DNA of 64,000 nucleotides from assembly GCA_903813345.2 (NCBI GenBank), contig CAIIXF020000003.1:31621151-31685150 (forward strand). Direction: 5' to 3'. Numbering within the stretch: position 1 is the first letter of the stretch; the number at the start of each line of letters is the position of its first letter. This DNA is from Owenia fusiformis. Its lineage: Eukaryota; Annelida; Polychaeta; Sabellida; Oweniidae. The notes beneath the pieces are model-generated. The model had not been told where the DNA came from, ran no database searches, and saw only the letters and a program-made list of their open reading frames with translations. Below are positions 1 through 11,800 of this stretch, in pieces. The translations under genes and the position numbers were made by a program.

Positions 1-615
1 AGATGGCTGCTGAATTTCAAAATGGCGGCCATGCGGCCATTTTTCATAAAAAATGTAATCTTAACTCAAGTATCTGTGAATGGATTTGGCTCAAATTGTA
101 TATGCTGATACCTAGGGACATAGGAACTCTGTTCAAGAAGGAATTTTCGAGATGTCGGCTGAATTTCAAAATGGCCACCATTCTTCATTTCAGAATGTAG
201 TCTTGATAACTCAAATACCAGTGAATGGATTTGGTTCAGATTTTATATACTGATGCCTAGAAATTAGCTTTATGGGAGAAGATGGTGAAGATTTTTCAAA
301 ATGGTAGCTATATATTTAAATGGCTGTCATTTGTAGTTAAAAATGTAATATTCGATAACTCGAATACCAGCTGAAGGATTTGTTTCAATTTTTTTCATGC
401 TGATTCCTAGGGACAAAGGACCTCCCCACAAAATATTTTTTCAAGATGGCACCTGAATTTCAAAATGGCCACCATTTTTCCTAAAAACACATAATCTTTG
501 ATAACTCTAATACCAGTGGACGGATTGGGTTCACATTTTATATGCTGATACCTAGGGACAAGGAAGCTTTGTTTCAAGAAGAGATTTTTAAGATGGCCGC
601 TATTTATCAAAACAT
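1..615. repeat. Degenerate tandem array of about 130-165 bp units
   Basis: Units begin near 2, 151, 280, 444 and 592 with variants of GATGGC(N)6AATTTCAAAATGG, followed by a line reading roughly CAGTGAATGGATTTGGTTCA and a TGATACCTAGGGACA block. Each unit carries one or two AAAATGGC/GCCATTTT motifs. The array runs off the left edge. The short open frames here (3-200 +, 407-610 -) follow the repeat and are not genes. It resembles, but is not the same family as, the arrays at 26.5 and 59.8 kb. Confidence 0.75.
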
Positions 616-2120
616 GTTTTGTTCAATGGGATTAGCTACTCCGCGGAGTTGCTGTTTTCTAGTTGGAGTTTGTGACATTTTATTGTGTTAATTCTTATTT
701 TAATGTATTCCCTTCTCATGAAATGAAAATGAAAAGACAGCAACTTACTGTTTGCTAAACTTTATCTTTTCACAGACACTGCATTCTAGAGTGTTGGGAG
801 GGGGTTTTGTTTACTTGAATGTAACTTACAACTGTACTTGTAATCTATCTACAATAATACAATTAATTGTGAACTCTTGGTTGATTGAATAAAATATCAT
901 GTTGTAGGCGTGAATGCCCCAGTAGCTGTATCACAAACAGTCAAAAATTTTGAAATGCATTTAAAATTCATTTCTTAAATGTATCAAAATGTACATTTCT
1001 ATAACAGAATTTAGCATTCTCTTTCATTTTACATTGGACATTAGTTGTGTGTAACCAAGGTAACAATCTGGAATTTTATGATTTGATATGAAATGGCATA
1101 TATACTTACGGCAAGTTATCTTATCTCTGGTTGAGAGGTTAGTCTGAGAATTTTTGGTCTTGGATGCAAACTTATTGAATGCTCTTGTGAGATATTCTGT
1201 CACCTATAATCATATATCTTGCATTACAATTGACACTATAAATTATGATGAAAACATACAGAGAAAGTCTGTACATACATGTATATAAATATTTGTTAAT
1301 TAAGTTTAAGAATTTTTTACTTACAGTGAGTTGTATTATTGTGGAGGTAAAGATGGTTTTGGTTTTCATAAAGGTCTGTGTCCTTTGCCGTTGTTTCATG
1401 TTTTTGTTATCTTGCCCTAGGTGCTCTCTCAACATGTATGCTGCAGTTGAAGTAGAAATTCTCCTCATAATATTTTTAATGCATATTTACCTATTTTCCA
1501 TGATAACTCAGCAAAGTGAAACCCTTGAAATCCTCCAAATCAGGATCCAGGAATTTCAGTTGTTGCAGATTCTTTGTCAGCAGGAAAGGAGAGTGTTATC
1601 TTTGCACGTCAGTTTGCCACAATTATCTTAAAAAAGTTGGACTATGTCTCTTGTGTGTTGCATACTACCCAATCTGAATTTAGAATAATTGATAATATAT
1701 TTCAAGTGGTATTCAATTTTTACAAAGAGCGTGTCTTTGACAATGGTAATCTAGGGAACTTTGTAAAGTAGATGAAATCATGTGATCTACACCTGTTGTT
1801 CAGTCTTTGGAATCCCCTTGACATTTTAGGTGCACTATCATGCCCCTTCTTCCCCACCTCCCTTGTTTAAGAAAAGGCTATTTTTCATACTCATCAAAAC
1901 TCTCAAAACAAAACACATAGGTGATGTCATTTTTGGCTCATTTTTTATAGTGCTCAGGATCAAAATGTGTTTTTTACATATTTTCTGAAGCTCTAATGAA
2001 AATATATGTATTTGTGAAAAACTTTTTGAACAACCCTTGTACAAGTTTTGAACAACCCTTGTACAAGTCATAATATTATGAGCAACTAGATGGTGACATT
2101 TTGTCATGTTAATGCCTTGT
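616..2120. other. Gene-free stretch
   Basis: AT-rich sequence with no exon I can support. Short ORFs at 1172-1771 on both strands overlap each other and lack flanking splice sites or recognisable motifs. A 22 bp direct duplication around TTGAACAACCCTTGTACAAG lies at 2026-2067. At 2085-2117 is a short fragment, in reverse orientation, of the repeat family described at 36101-36715. Confidence 0.5.
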
Positions 2121-2888
2121 ATGTTTACTAGATCTAATAGGCATTTCACTTTAAAATGTCATAGTATATATCTTTAAGAGTAGATGATGGACACGAAAGT
2201 AAATGTTTACTAGATCAAATAAGGATTTCACTTCAAATGTAATAGTGTATATCTTTAAAGGAATATTCCTTGCCAAACCATCTCTCTCCTCATATGGTAG
2301 CTATAACCATATATATGCTTGCCATGTTGAGCAAAACACGCAAAAATGTTTTGATATGGTCAAATTTGATCACTTAGAAATGTGATGCTCAATTCCAGTA
2401 AGCTGCCATCTTTTAAAATTTCACACAGGAAGTGATGTCATCGACTCTCAACTTTGCATATAGCATTAGGTGAGGAGCTATTAAGAATTACAAAACCAGC
2501 TAAATATTCTTTTTCAACTTTGAATCTTATTTAATCCTTCTGAAAATCTCTTCTTTTATTCTAAGTTGACAAGCCCTGAAAATATTTTTGCACAGAAAGC
2601 AATGATCACTTGTCTAGAAGTGATTTTGTGCTACTTTCCTATACTGTTATGGGCAAGGTTATAGAAGTTGAGAGTTGATGACATCACTTCCTGCAAGAAA
2701 TCTTAAAAGATGGCAGCTCACTGGAAATAAGCACTAGATTTTTAAATGGTCAATATTGACCATATTAAAACATTTTCCCATGTTTTGCTAAATATGGAAA
2801 CTATATATATGATTATAGCTACCATATCAAGAGAGAAAGGGTCTAGCAAGGAATATTCCTTTAAGAGTAGATGATGGACAAGAAAGTA
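2121..2888. repeat. Tandem duplication of about 80 bp, second copy split by a MITE
   Basis: The first unit (about 2121-2202) and second unit (2203-2258 plus 2861-2888) share ATGTTTACTAGATC, ATTTCACTT, TATATCTTTAA and GAGTAGATGATGGACA. The second is interrupted at TTAA by the 602 bp inverted-repeat element. The uninterrupted first unit therefore shows the empty target: one TTAA at 2174-2177 against two flanking copies at 2255-2258 and 2861-2864. Confidence 0.85.
2259..2860. mobile_element. TTAA-flanked foldback MITE (family A)
   Basis: The ends are AGGAATATTCCTTGC and its complement GCAAGGAATATTCCT. The terminal inverted repeats extend about 200 bp, for example GCTGCCATCTTTT near 2403 against AAAAGATGGCAGC near 2704, and GTGATGTCATC against GATGACATCAC. 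It is flanked by TTAA on both sides, as in piggyBac-type integration. No transposase is encoded. A diverged copy, itself interrupted by another element, is at about 43955-44790. Confidence 0.85.
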
Positions 2889-5260
2889 AAGTTGTGGTTT
2901 CTAGATCGGCCAGAATTCCGACAAGATTATTCAAATTTATCATTAATAAGATTAGCATACATGTCAGTTTGTAATAAAGCAGTTCTTAATAGATTGTCTT
3001 ATTATAACACAGAATGTTTAAATTAAGAAATATTATACCCATGGCCTTCTCCACCGATGTGCTACTGCAATATGTTTTTTATCGAAGCCTGTGTTGACCC
3101 AGACGAATTTTTATCAACATAAGAGTTAAGTAAATATGAATGAAGTCTTACTTTAAAAACTTCCCATGCAACAGAAAGCCCATGCAACTAAGAAAGCCCA
3201 TGAACCCAAACTAATTTCCTTTCTGTATCTCATTTGTTGGGTATATGGAGCAGTGAAATAAACCACAGTGTCCAAAAACAATAACAATGCTGTATTGGTA
3301 ATTGGAAGGATTCCACTTACCACTATTTCAAAAAAATTGTAAATCGATATTAGTATTCTTGAATTTGAATCATTTGTTTTAAGGAAGGGATGTTAATGGC
3401 TCTGGAACTTGATCTTTGGGTAAAACAGTGGGTTGATGAGTCTTTTGCTCTGAATTCACTTGATTCTTGTACCTGATTTCAATATTTTACGTGACATGGG
3501 CCCATTTTTCAAGTTCACAGTATGAGGGATGAAACCATGGTTTTTCTCTTCTGTAATTGCATTTTCCGCTTGATGGATTTATATCTAGTCTATCAATTCT
3601 TCATAAGGGTGTCTTGGAATGGTGTGATCAATTGCTTCACTGAATGAGGAATGTTTATCCAAGCAATGGATACCCAGGAAATCTGGCTAGTTGTTCTTCT
3701 GTAAATAAATCATCATGATAAAAGTATAATTTATGATCCATCCATTTAGCATCCATTTGTTACCGTTCTGAATCCAAATGATACATGTTGGCATCCGTTT
3801 TATACATATACGTTTAGTAATTGTTTACGTTTACGAAATGTTGTTTAGATATCTTCTCTATTACAGGAATGTAGTTGCTGAAACTTTCCTATATTGTCAT
3901 ACTATATAAATTGTATATGTATGCAATATTTCAAGACTCAATGTTAAGTACATGTAGGAACTCTGAAATCACTAACCTCGATTTGCTGTTATATTTTTGC
4001 AATGACCCCATTCCCTATAATGTATGCTAGTGCCTACGATACATTACATGTATATGACCGCATCAACATATTCCGACTAGCCACAGTGTAGAAAACATGT
4101 GGTGTTGATATCATGTGCGCATGGTGTGGATATCAACGATCTATTTTGAATTTGAATTTGTGATATTTCATAAACTAAGGCATGCTGGGTACAAATTTTG
4201 TCTATAGTTGTGTACTTCATTCTTTAACGACCCACCAGGCATTCATTCTTTCTCCAAATTTGAAATTGCCTCATTAATACACTGTTTACAGCCTTCATTC
4301 AGTTTTGGTGATCGAGATGACCAATCAATATAAATTATTTTTGCAATTGGAAAGTAAGAAACTTGTGAATTTTTACCAGTGTGTATATCTGAATCTTTAA
4401 GGATATCTGCACCGCTTGTTAGAGGCAGCACAATTAATGTTTCCTATTTTGTTTAAATCACACAGAAACCTTTCAACTTCCAAAATGCAAATATAGTTTG
4501 TATTGATAGGTCATCTCAAACACCAAAATTGAATGAATGCTTTTTACACTGTGTAACAGCTGCAATTTCAAATTATTGCTTTGGTGGAGTATTATTACTT
4601 GATGTCTCTCTATAGATGAAGTACAGACCTTTTGACAAAATTTCCTTTTTATATTAGGGATCCTGTACACATGTATGAATATAATTGAGTACCTGGGCTT
4701 AGTTTACTCAAATTCAAAAATGACTATTAATGCACGCACATGATATCCGCACTGAATGTTTTCATATAGCAGTCTGTATAGGTTGATTCTTTTTAATGAT
4801 TATTGGCGCTCAAAGGAGCTTGTAAAAGGGATATAGATATTTATCCCATACTTGGACGTGTTACAGGTACATAAAGCCGGTTTGTAAAAACTTATATTTT
4901 CATCAGCGGGCAGATATAGCTTTACGTCCCGCTCCGAGCGGGCAGATATAGTATATCTGCCCGCTACGTCATAATCGCCGCTCGTATATTTGTTCATAAT
5001 TTGTAACGTTCGCGTAATGACTGTAAACGACAATGGAGAAAACACAGACAATTGGGATCTGTTTGATGGTTAAAAAAGGGAAGGAGCATCCACTTAAAAA
5101 ATTCGAGAAAATAGATGTGGGAATATTTGAGAGAACAGAAAAATCCGCCCACGGCCAAGAAAACAAAACTGGACATGAATATTCTAAAATATTTCCACGA
5201 TTGAACAATGTGAACCAGATGACCAAGATTGGTATGGGATAAACATATTATCCAATAGTC
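2889..5260. other. Gene-free stretch with a small hairpin
   Basis: No exon with supporting splice sites or homology was seen. The short ORFs at 4243-4670 (-) and 4800-5242 are not supported. At 4937-4965 is a near-perfect 29 bp hairpin, AGCGGGCAGATATA followed by its complement, with a second half-copy of GCGGGCAGATATAG at 4907. It could be a small GC-rich MITE or a transcribed hairpin. Confidence 0.45.
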
Positions 5261-5374
5261 GGTTCAGGATATTGGGATTATCCCTTGGTCAATATAATAT
5301 ATTTTCCCTCGGGACCTGCGGCCCTCAGGCAAATATATTATATTGGCCTCGGGATAATCCCAATATCCTGAACC
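5261..5374. repeat. Palindromic hairpin element
   Basis: GGTTCAGGATATTGGGATTA at 5261 is matched in reverse complement by TAATCCCAATATCCTGAACC ending at 5374, with TATAATATATTT in the inner arm. The roughly 114 bp element is nearly all stem with a loop around CCTGCGGCC. Confidence 0.8.
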
Positions 5375-5819
5375 TCATATAGGATAATCTCTATATATCT
5401 GTTTGTGTGGCCATGTAATAACTCCTATACCTGTAGTCAGATCCTTTAAGTAAAATTCCTTTTGGTGGCTTTGGTATGGAGGAGGAAAGGATACAGAATA
5501 TACAGGAGATGAACTTTGCAATGCTGTTATACAGAACGTTACATCACTGATTGAGCTCAGGTTCTAGAATAGCTATACAGTACTGTTATCAATCAACACT
5601 AATTGACAACTCTGAACTGTGCTGTTTCATGATGATACAAATTAAGGCTCTATGCCTTTTAAAATATGAGTGTGTGTCAATGTTAGACTGTATATTTGGT
5701 TGGGTGTATTGGGTGTATTCAGTGGTCTTATTCAGGAGAATGAATGAATAATAAATTAAAATACATTTCATTTATTTTTAGTGAATTACATATTCATCTT
5801 TCCTTTGTTTTACTTTCAG

Positions 5820-8800
5820 AATTGATTCCGACAATATTGAGGAAGCATGTACCAAAAATGCCAACCTAGCTGCTAGTCTAGGTCGTAAAGACCTTGCCCA
5901 GATGTGGTCAATGGTTGCCATAGCTAACAATAAAATGTTAAAACCTGGTGAAGATCCTGATAAAGGAGCACCATGGGCAATGTCACCATTCGGTCGGAAT
6001 CTCATAGAATCATTGTAAGTGTTCCATTAATTAATACGATTATGTGAATCGTTTTTAAATGTATGCCATACTTTAATGGATATCCTTTTCATTTGGGACA
6101 ATATTGTCGAGCAATAAATTTACTTTATTATAGCCTGTAATGAAAATCATGGAATATGAAGTAAGCGTAGCGAAGGGAAATGAATACCATTCCTAAAAAC
6201 AGCAACAAAAAATTCCCATGCAACCTAAAGCACTGCATGCAAAGTTTAAGTGTATCCCAGAAACAAATTTATACTGAACTTCTACTTAATTTGGTGGATC
6301 TGTCCACCGAATTAAGTAGCCGCCAAATTCCCCAGTGATTTTAGTACCATGTGAATTAGTACCATTTGTGCATTGTAATATGCCAAATGTTCAAAACAGC
6401 AAATCCACCAAATTAAGTAGCGCCAAATTAAGTAGAAGTACGGTAATCAAATATGGTCAATAGAAATTCTCAAGTATGGCATAAGAACTCTTCAATCCTG
6501 AGAAACAAAAGTTTTATAAATATCCTTGAATGATACATTTCTATTATACTGAACCCTTTCTTTCAGAATTGAGTATTATTCTAGTCTATATGATGTGCAA
6601 ACATTAGCCATGTTGTGTGCCGTGTTCAGCGAGAAATGTGACCCTCGCAACCCTCCAGTTCTCCCACCCACACAAATGAATCGATCAACATCACAGGTTC
6701 ATTTTATATCTTAAAGATGGTCTTTACCAGTGGTTTACTTTTACTTATTCTGCCATTTACCTGCTACACCCCAAATATTATCCAAATTTTACTTATCCTT
6801 AGCAATGATATCCATCAAAATCCAGGCCCTAGAAAAAATTTAGATCTTACCAATTTCCTTTTTTCAAATATAAATAGTATTAAAGCAAATGATAATAGCA
6901 GATTTAGTGCTTTAAAAGATCATATACATATTAACAATAGTAAAATTATTGGTTTGTGTGAAGTTGGAAACCTTTCAAATGAAGAAATTTCACATAACTA
7001 TTCTATTGATGGATTCCATGCACCAGTCTATTTAAATAAAAATCGTGGGTTATTAGTTTATATCCATGAAGATATTCCTTTCAAAATTAGGCATGACTGC
7101 ATGAATGACTTTGGTGATTCTATCTGGGTGGAAGTTAAAATCAATTTTAAATCAATTCTTTTTGGCACATACTATCGTTCACCATCTCAAAACCAAGCTG
7201 AGACTCAGGATTTTTTTAGTAGATTTTCCATTACATGTAGTAAATTGCTTCACTCTAAAATAGACTTAATGTTGATAAAAGGTGATTTTAATGCCAGGTG
7301 TAAAAGCTGGTGGGCATTAGATAATGAAAACTCAGCAGGTAAAATATTATATGATTATTCAGAGTCGTTAGGTCTTTTTCAACTTATAGATGAGCCGACA
7401 CGAGTTACAAATTTAAGTAGGTCATGTATTGATCTTTTATTTACAAACAACCCCGATCAAATAAGCAATACAACAGTTAAACCTCCAATTGGATACACAG
7501 ATCATAGTACTTTATCTACTGACTGTTGTTTTACTACTTTGAAAGAGGCGCCATACTCAAGACGGGTTTGGTACTATTCCAAAACAGATATTACATTACT
7601 TAACAGAACAATACGCGAAGCAAATTTGGAACAGTTAATAGAATCGGTAAACGATATTGATAACCTTGTGGAACAGCTTAGCGATAACCTTTTGAAAATA
7701 TTCTCTGACCTGATCCCAAACTCAGTAATTAAATTCAAATCCACTGACAAACCTTGGTTTAATGACAAAATTAAAACCCTGATAAATAAAAGAAATAAGT
7801 TACATTATAAATTTAGAAAAACCCATAACTTGACCTACCTTCAAAAATACAATGAACAATGCACAATAGTTGACAATGCCATAGAGGAAGCTAAGCAAAT
7901 TCATGATTCAAATTTGCGCCACAAGCTCAATTCGTATAAACATGGAAGCATGTCTTATTGGTCCATCATATCAAAACTTTTGGGAAGATCTAAAAATTCA
8001 AAAATACCGTTTTTGTTTGACCACAATGGAAATTGTATTTCCAGAGGCAATGAGAAGGCAAATTTATTTTTGGAACACTTCATAAAAAACTTTCATTTAG
8101 ATGGAGAAGCTGGAAATATTTCTTTGAATCTCAGAACTCCAAATCAAATTGACATACTTTCGACCCATGAATCCGAGATTTTTGAAATACTACTTTCATT
8201 AAACATAAATAAAGCAACCGGCCCTGACATGATAAGTAATAGAATGTTAAAAATGGCAGCACCAGCCCTCTCTCCCATTTTATCTAAACTGTTCAACAAA
8301 ATGTTTATTCTTCAAGCCTTTCCTCAAAAATGGAAAATTGGGCATATTTTACCTGTTCATAAAAAGGGTGATAAATCTAATATTCAAAATTTCCGTCCAA
8401 TCACGCTCCTTTGTTGTATTTCAAAAATAGCTGAACGTATCATTTTCAAACGATTATTTGACCATCTACTATCAAATGACCTTTTTTACAATCTTCAAAG
8501 TGGGTTTCTGCCAGGGCACAGCACTCAGGCTCAATTATTAAGCATTATTGATTTTATAACAAATGAAATAGAATCTGGGGGAAATGTAAGGGGGGTTTAT
8601 TTAGACATTTCAGCTGCGTTTGACACCTTACCTCATTCTTTGCTACTAAAAAAACTTGAATCTTATGGAATTGGCCCAAGTATTCTATCACTTTTAACAT
8701 CATATCTTTTTAAGAGACAAGCAAAAGTTATCCTTGATGGTCAAGAGTCTGTTTTGAGCGATGAGGATTATATAAATGCTGGCGTTCCACAAGGATCTAT

Positions 8801-11800
8801 TCTTGGACCCCTACTCTTCCTGATTTATATAAATGATCTCCCTGAAACCTTATCAAGCAAATGCTATATTTATGCAGATGACACATCTCTATACCAACCA
8901 TATTCCAAATCAAATCTCATTGAAAGTAACACAATTTTACAATCTGATCTTAATTCAATTTTCCAATGGTCCAAGACATGGAAAATGAACTTTAAGGCCT
9001 CTAAAAGCAAAGACATAATTTTCTCAAACCCAAGGAAATGTGAATATAACGTTCCTGACCTCAAAATTGGTAATGATGTTCTACCTCGAGTTGATCATCA
9101 TAAACATTTAGGTCTCATACTAGACAAACACCTAACTTTTGACCAACACATCACAGAGCTCACCAAGAGGATTGATAAACTATTAAACCCACTTAAATCT
9201 CTAAGCAACAAATTAAATGGAAAACACCTGGAATTAATCTTCAAATCTTTCATACTTCCAATTTTCGACTATTGCGATATTCTTTATGGTTGTGCAAATA
9301 TGAATAAATTAAAATCCATTGATCAATTATACTACAAAGCAGCCTGCATTTGCTCAGGTGTACTACATGGAACATCTTCAACAAAAGTCTTTAACTGCTT
9401 AAATTGGCCAAAGCTATCTGATAGAAGACAAATGCATAGACTTTTCCTGATGTACCGAGCTTACAACAATAAACTTCCATCCTACGTTTTGAGCATTTTT
9501 AATCAATATCGTAGAAATCTTCCATCAATAACACGAAGAAGTCGTGACTACCAAATTCCAATCAAAACCTCAACATTTTCAAATAGATCATGCGTATTTA
9601 AATCCATCATTGACTGGGAGTCTCTCCCACCCGAAATTAAAGAATCACCAAATCTAAATATTTTTAAATCAAATGTAAAGAAAAAATTAATGACTACTTA
9701 TATCATTAATTCCTCTGAGATCTCCTTGACAAGGAGCCAAGAAATTTCTCTGAACAAGGTGCGCTGTGATCTGATCTTCCAGTCCCATTTTTACGCCCAC
9801 AATTTTACTAATGTACCATCCCCTACATGCAAATGTGGGTATAGCAATGAAACATCCATTCATGTTATGTTCTCTTGTAACCTTAGATCACAATATCTTA
9901 AAGATTTAGAGGATGCACTTACTCTTCTAAATTTTAATTACCCAGCATTTAAAAACCAGCAAGACAAATTATCATTGTTTTTGTATGGAGACAGAAGTCT
10001 GCCAAAAGAAGTTAATATTGAAATTTTAAGGCTCACCTCAGCTTTTATTCAAAGGTGTGCAAGCGTGTAAGTATTTCTTCCACCACCAACTGTATAATTT
10101 TGTACACAATAATTCTTTTGCTTATTGCAAATTCATTGTCATACTTTCTTTTTAAATCTTGTTATTATTTAATTGTGGCTTATAATGCTTCATTGCAAAG
10201 CCGCAACATGTGTATGTAATAATTCTATTTTACTATGAAATAAATCAAATATAAAAAAAAAAAAAAAAAAAAAAAAAAACATCACAGGATCCTGCAGCTG
10301 TGCAAGTTGACGTGAGTGACCATTTTTAATTGATCATCGCAATAACTTCATAATTTTAAAATACATAAATTATACAATTTTTTAGTTAAAAATAATTTTT
10401 CAATATTAAATACAAAATGTACATATTTGCCTTATATGATATATGCATGTTCTGTAGTATTAGAAATAATTATCAATAGATAAATATAATGTTAAAACTA
10501 GTATAGTATTATTATAGAATATAACTATTTACCAACTTAGCGACTTTAATGTATTGGCTAATTGAAAATTCTATGTCAGATACATCATTGAGTGTAATAG
10601 GGAGAGAGTACCAAATGCCAAGTTAACATCATCAAGTTTTGTTTTTAGTGTGTTTTTATTATTGTTTGATTGTGGTTTTATGATTCAATAAATTTAGAGT
10701 GATTTCATATCGTCTTTGGATTCATAAATCTTAAACATCTAATTATGTCAATGTTATTTTTCCATGTACTCTGACTGTACTAAATTAACATTGGCATACT
10801 GTGTCTAAAAAACAGAATCAAAAATCATTCTATTATTTTTGTTTGCTTAATATTCATGCACCAAGCTTATATCAGGTTTGCCAGTCATGGAGATAGTCTT
10901 GGAACTGGCTAAAATGGGAAGGGAATTAAAGAATTTTAAGATTTGTCAGGGAAAAATTAGGGATTTTCGGTTTGATTTTGTTGTAGCAAACTCTGCTATG
11001 TGTATCCCCCTAACATTTAAAGGGAAGTTTAAAGTTTTAGGGGAGACCTGAATAGGCTTGGAGCAAGACTTATTTTTAGGGCAGGTTTTAGTTTATCCTC
11101 TACCTACCTTATTGCTTTTGCAATATTTATGATTTTTGTTGGGTTTTAGACCATTCTGAGTTTCACCATATTTACTGGAGTGTTGCCATGGTTACATTAT
11201 GCAGCTTAGCTATAGTTAAGTGAATGTGTGAAACCGGCACAGCTTGTGTTTATTTTATCATATATATATATGACATATGACATTATGTGGGGGTATGGTG
11301 CAAATAAATGGTAATAAGCATGCCTTAGTAATGTTTTTTAAGTGGAAAGCATACGAGTCTTAATTTTTTTTATTGCTGTGGAAATATTGTAAATAAAGCA
11401 CTGGATCCACTGATGTTGGTTTGTACATGGGATGGGAGATGTATGTTTTACAAAAATCAAAATCATATAGGCATGTGTGTCTGGCAACAGTTGCCTAGCG
11501 ACAATAAGTATGTTGCCATGGTTACCCTAAGCTTTGCATACCAGCGTGTGTGGCTTTTGTTTTAGACTGATTCTCACTACCTCACAATTCACTCCTCTGG
11601 TGTTAACTCCACCTGGAATATCAGTAAGTTGCTTTTCATTTTGCACGAAGGGGAGCCTTCAACAAGAAGGACTATGGTATAAGATGAACAGATCTCATTT
11701 GTTTCACTATTAAAACATGTTTAAATACACTGGCTGGCCCTTATGATGTTTACAATGGATTATAACAATGATTCAGGATAGTGTCACGCATACATGTTAT

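Noticed and set aside
1245-1771. Two overlapping plus-strand ORFs as a small gene
   Set aside because: No recognisable motif, no splice or promoter context, and a comparable ORF on the other strand.
5033-5242. A 69-residue plus-strand ORF as an upstream WDR59 exon
   Set aside because: No similarity to WDR59, no clear splice acceptor or donor in the right phase.
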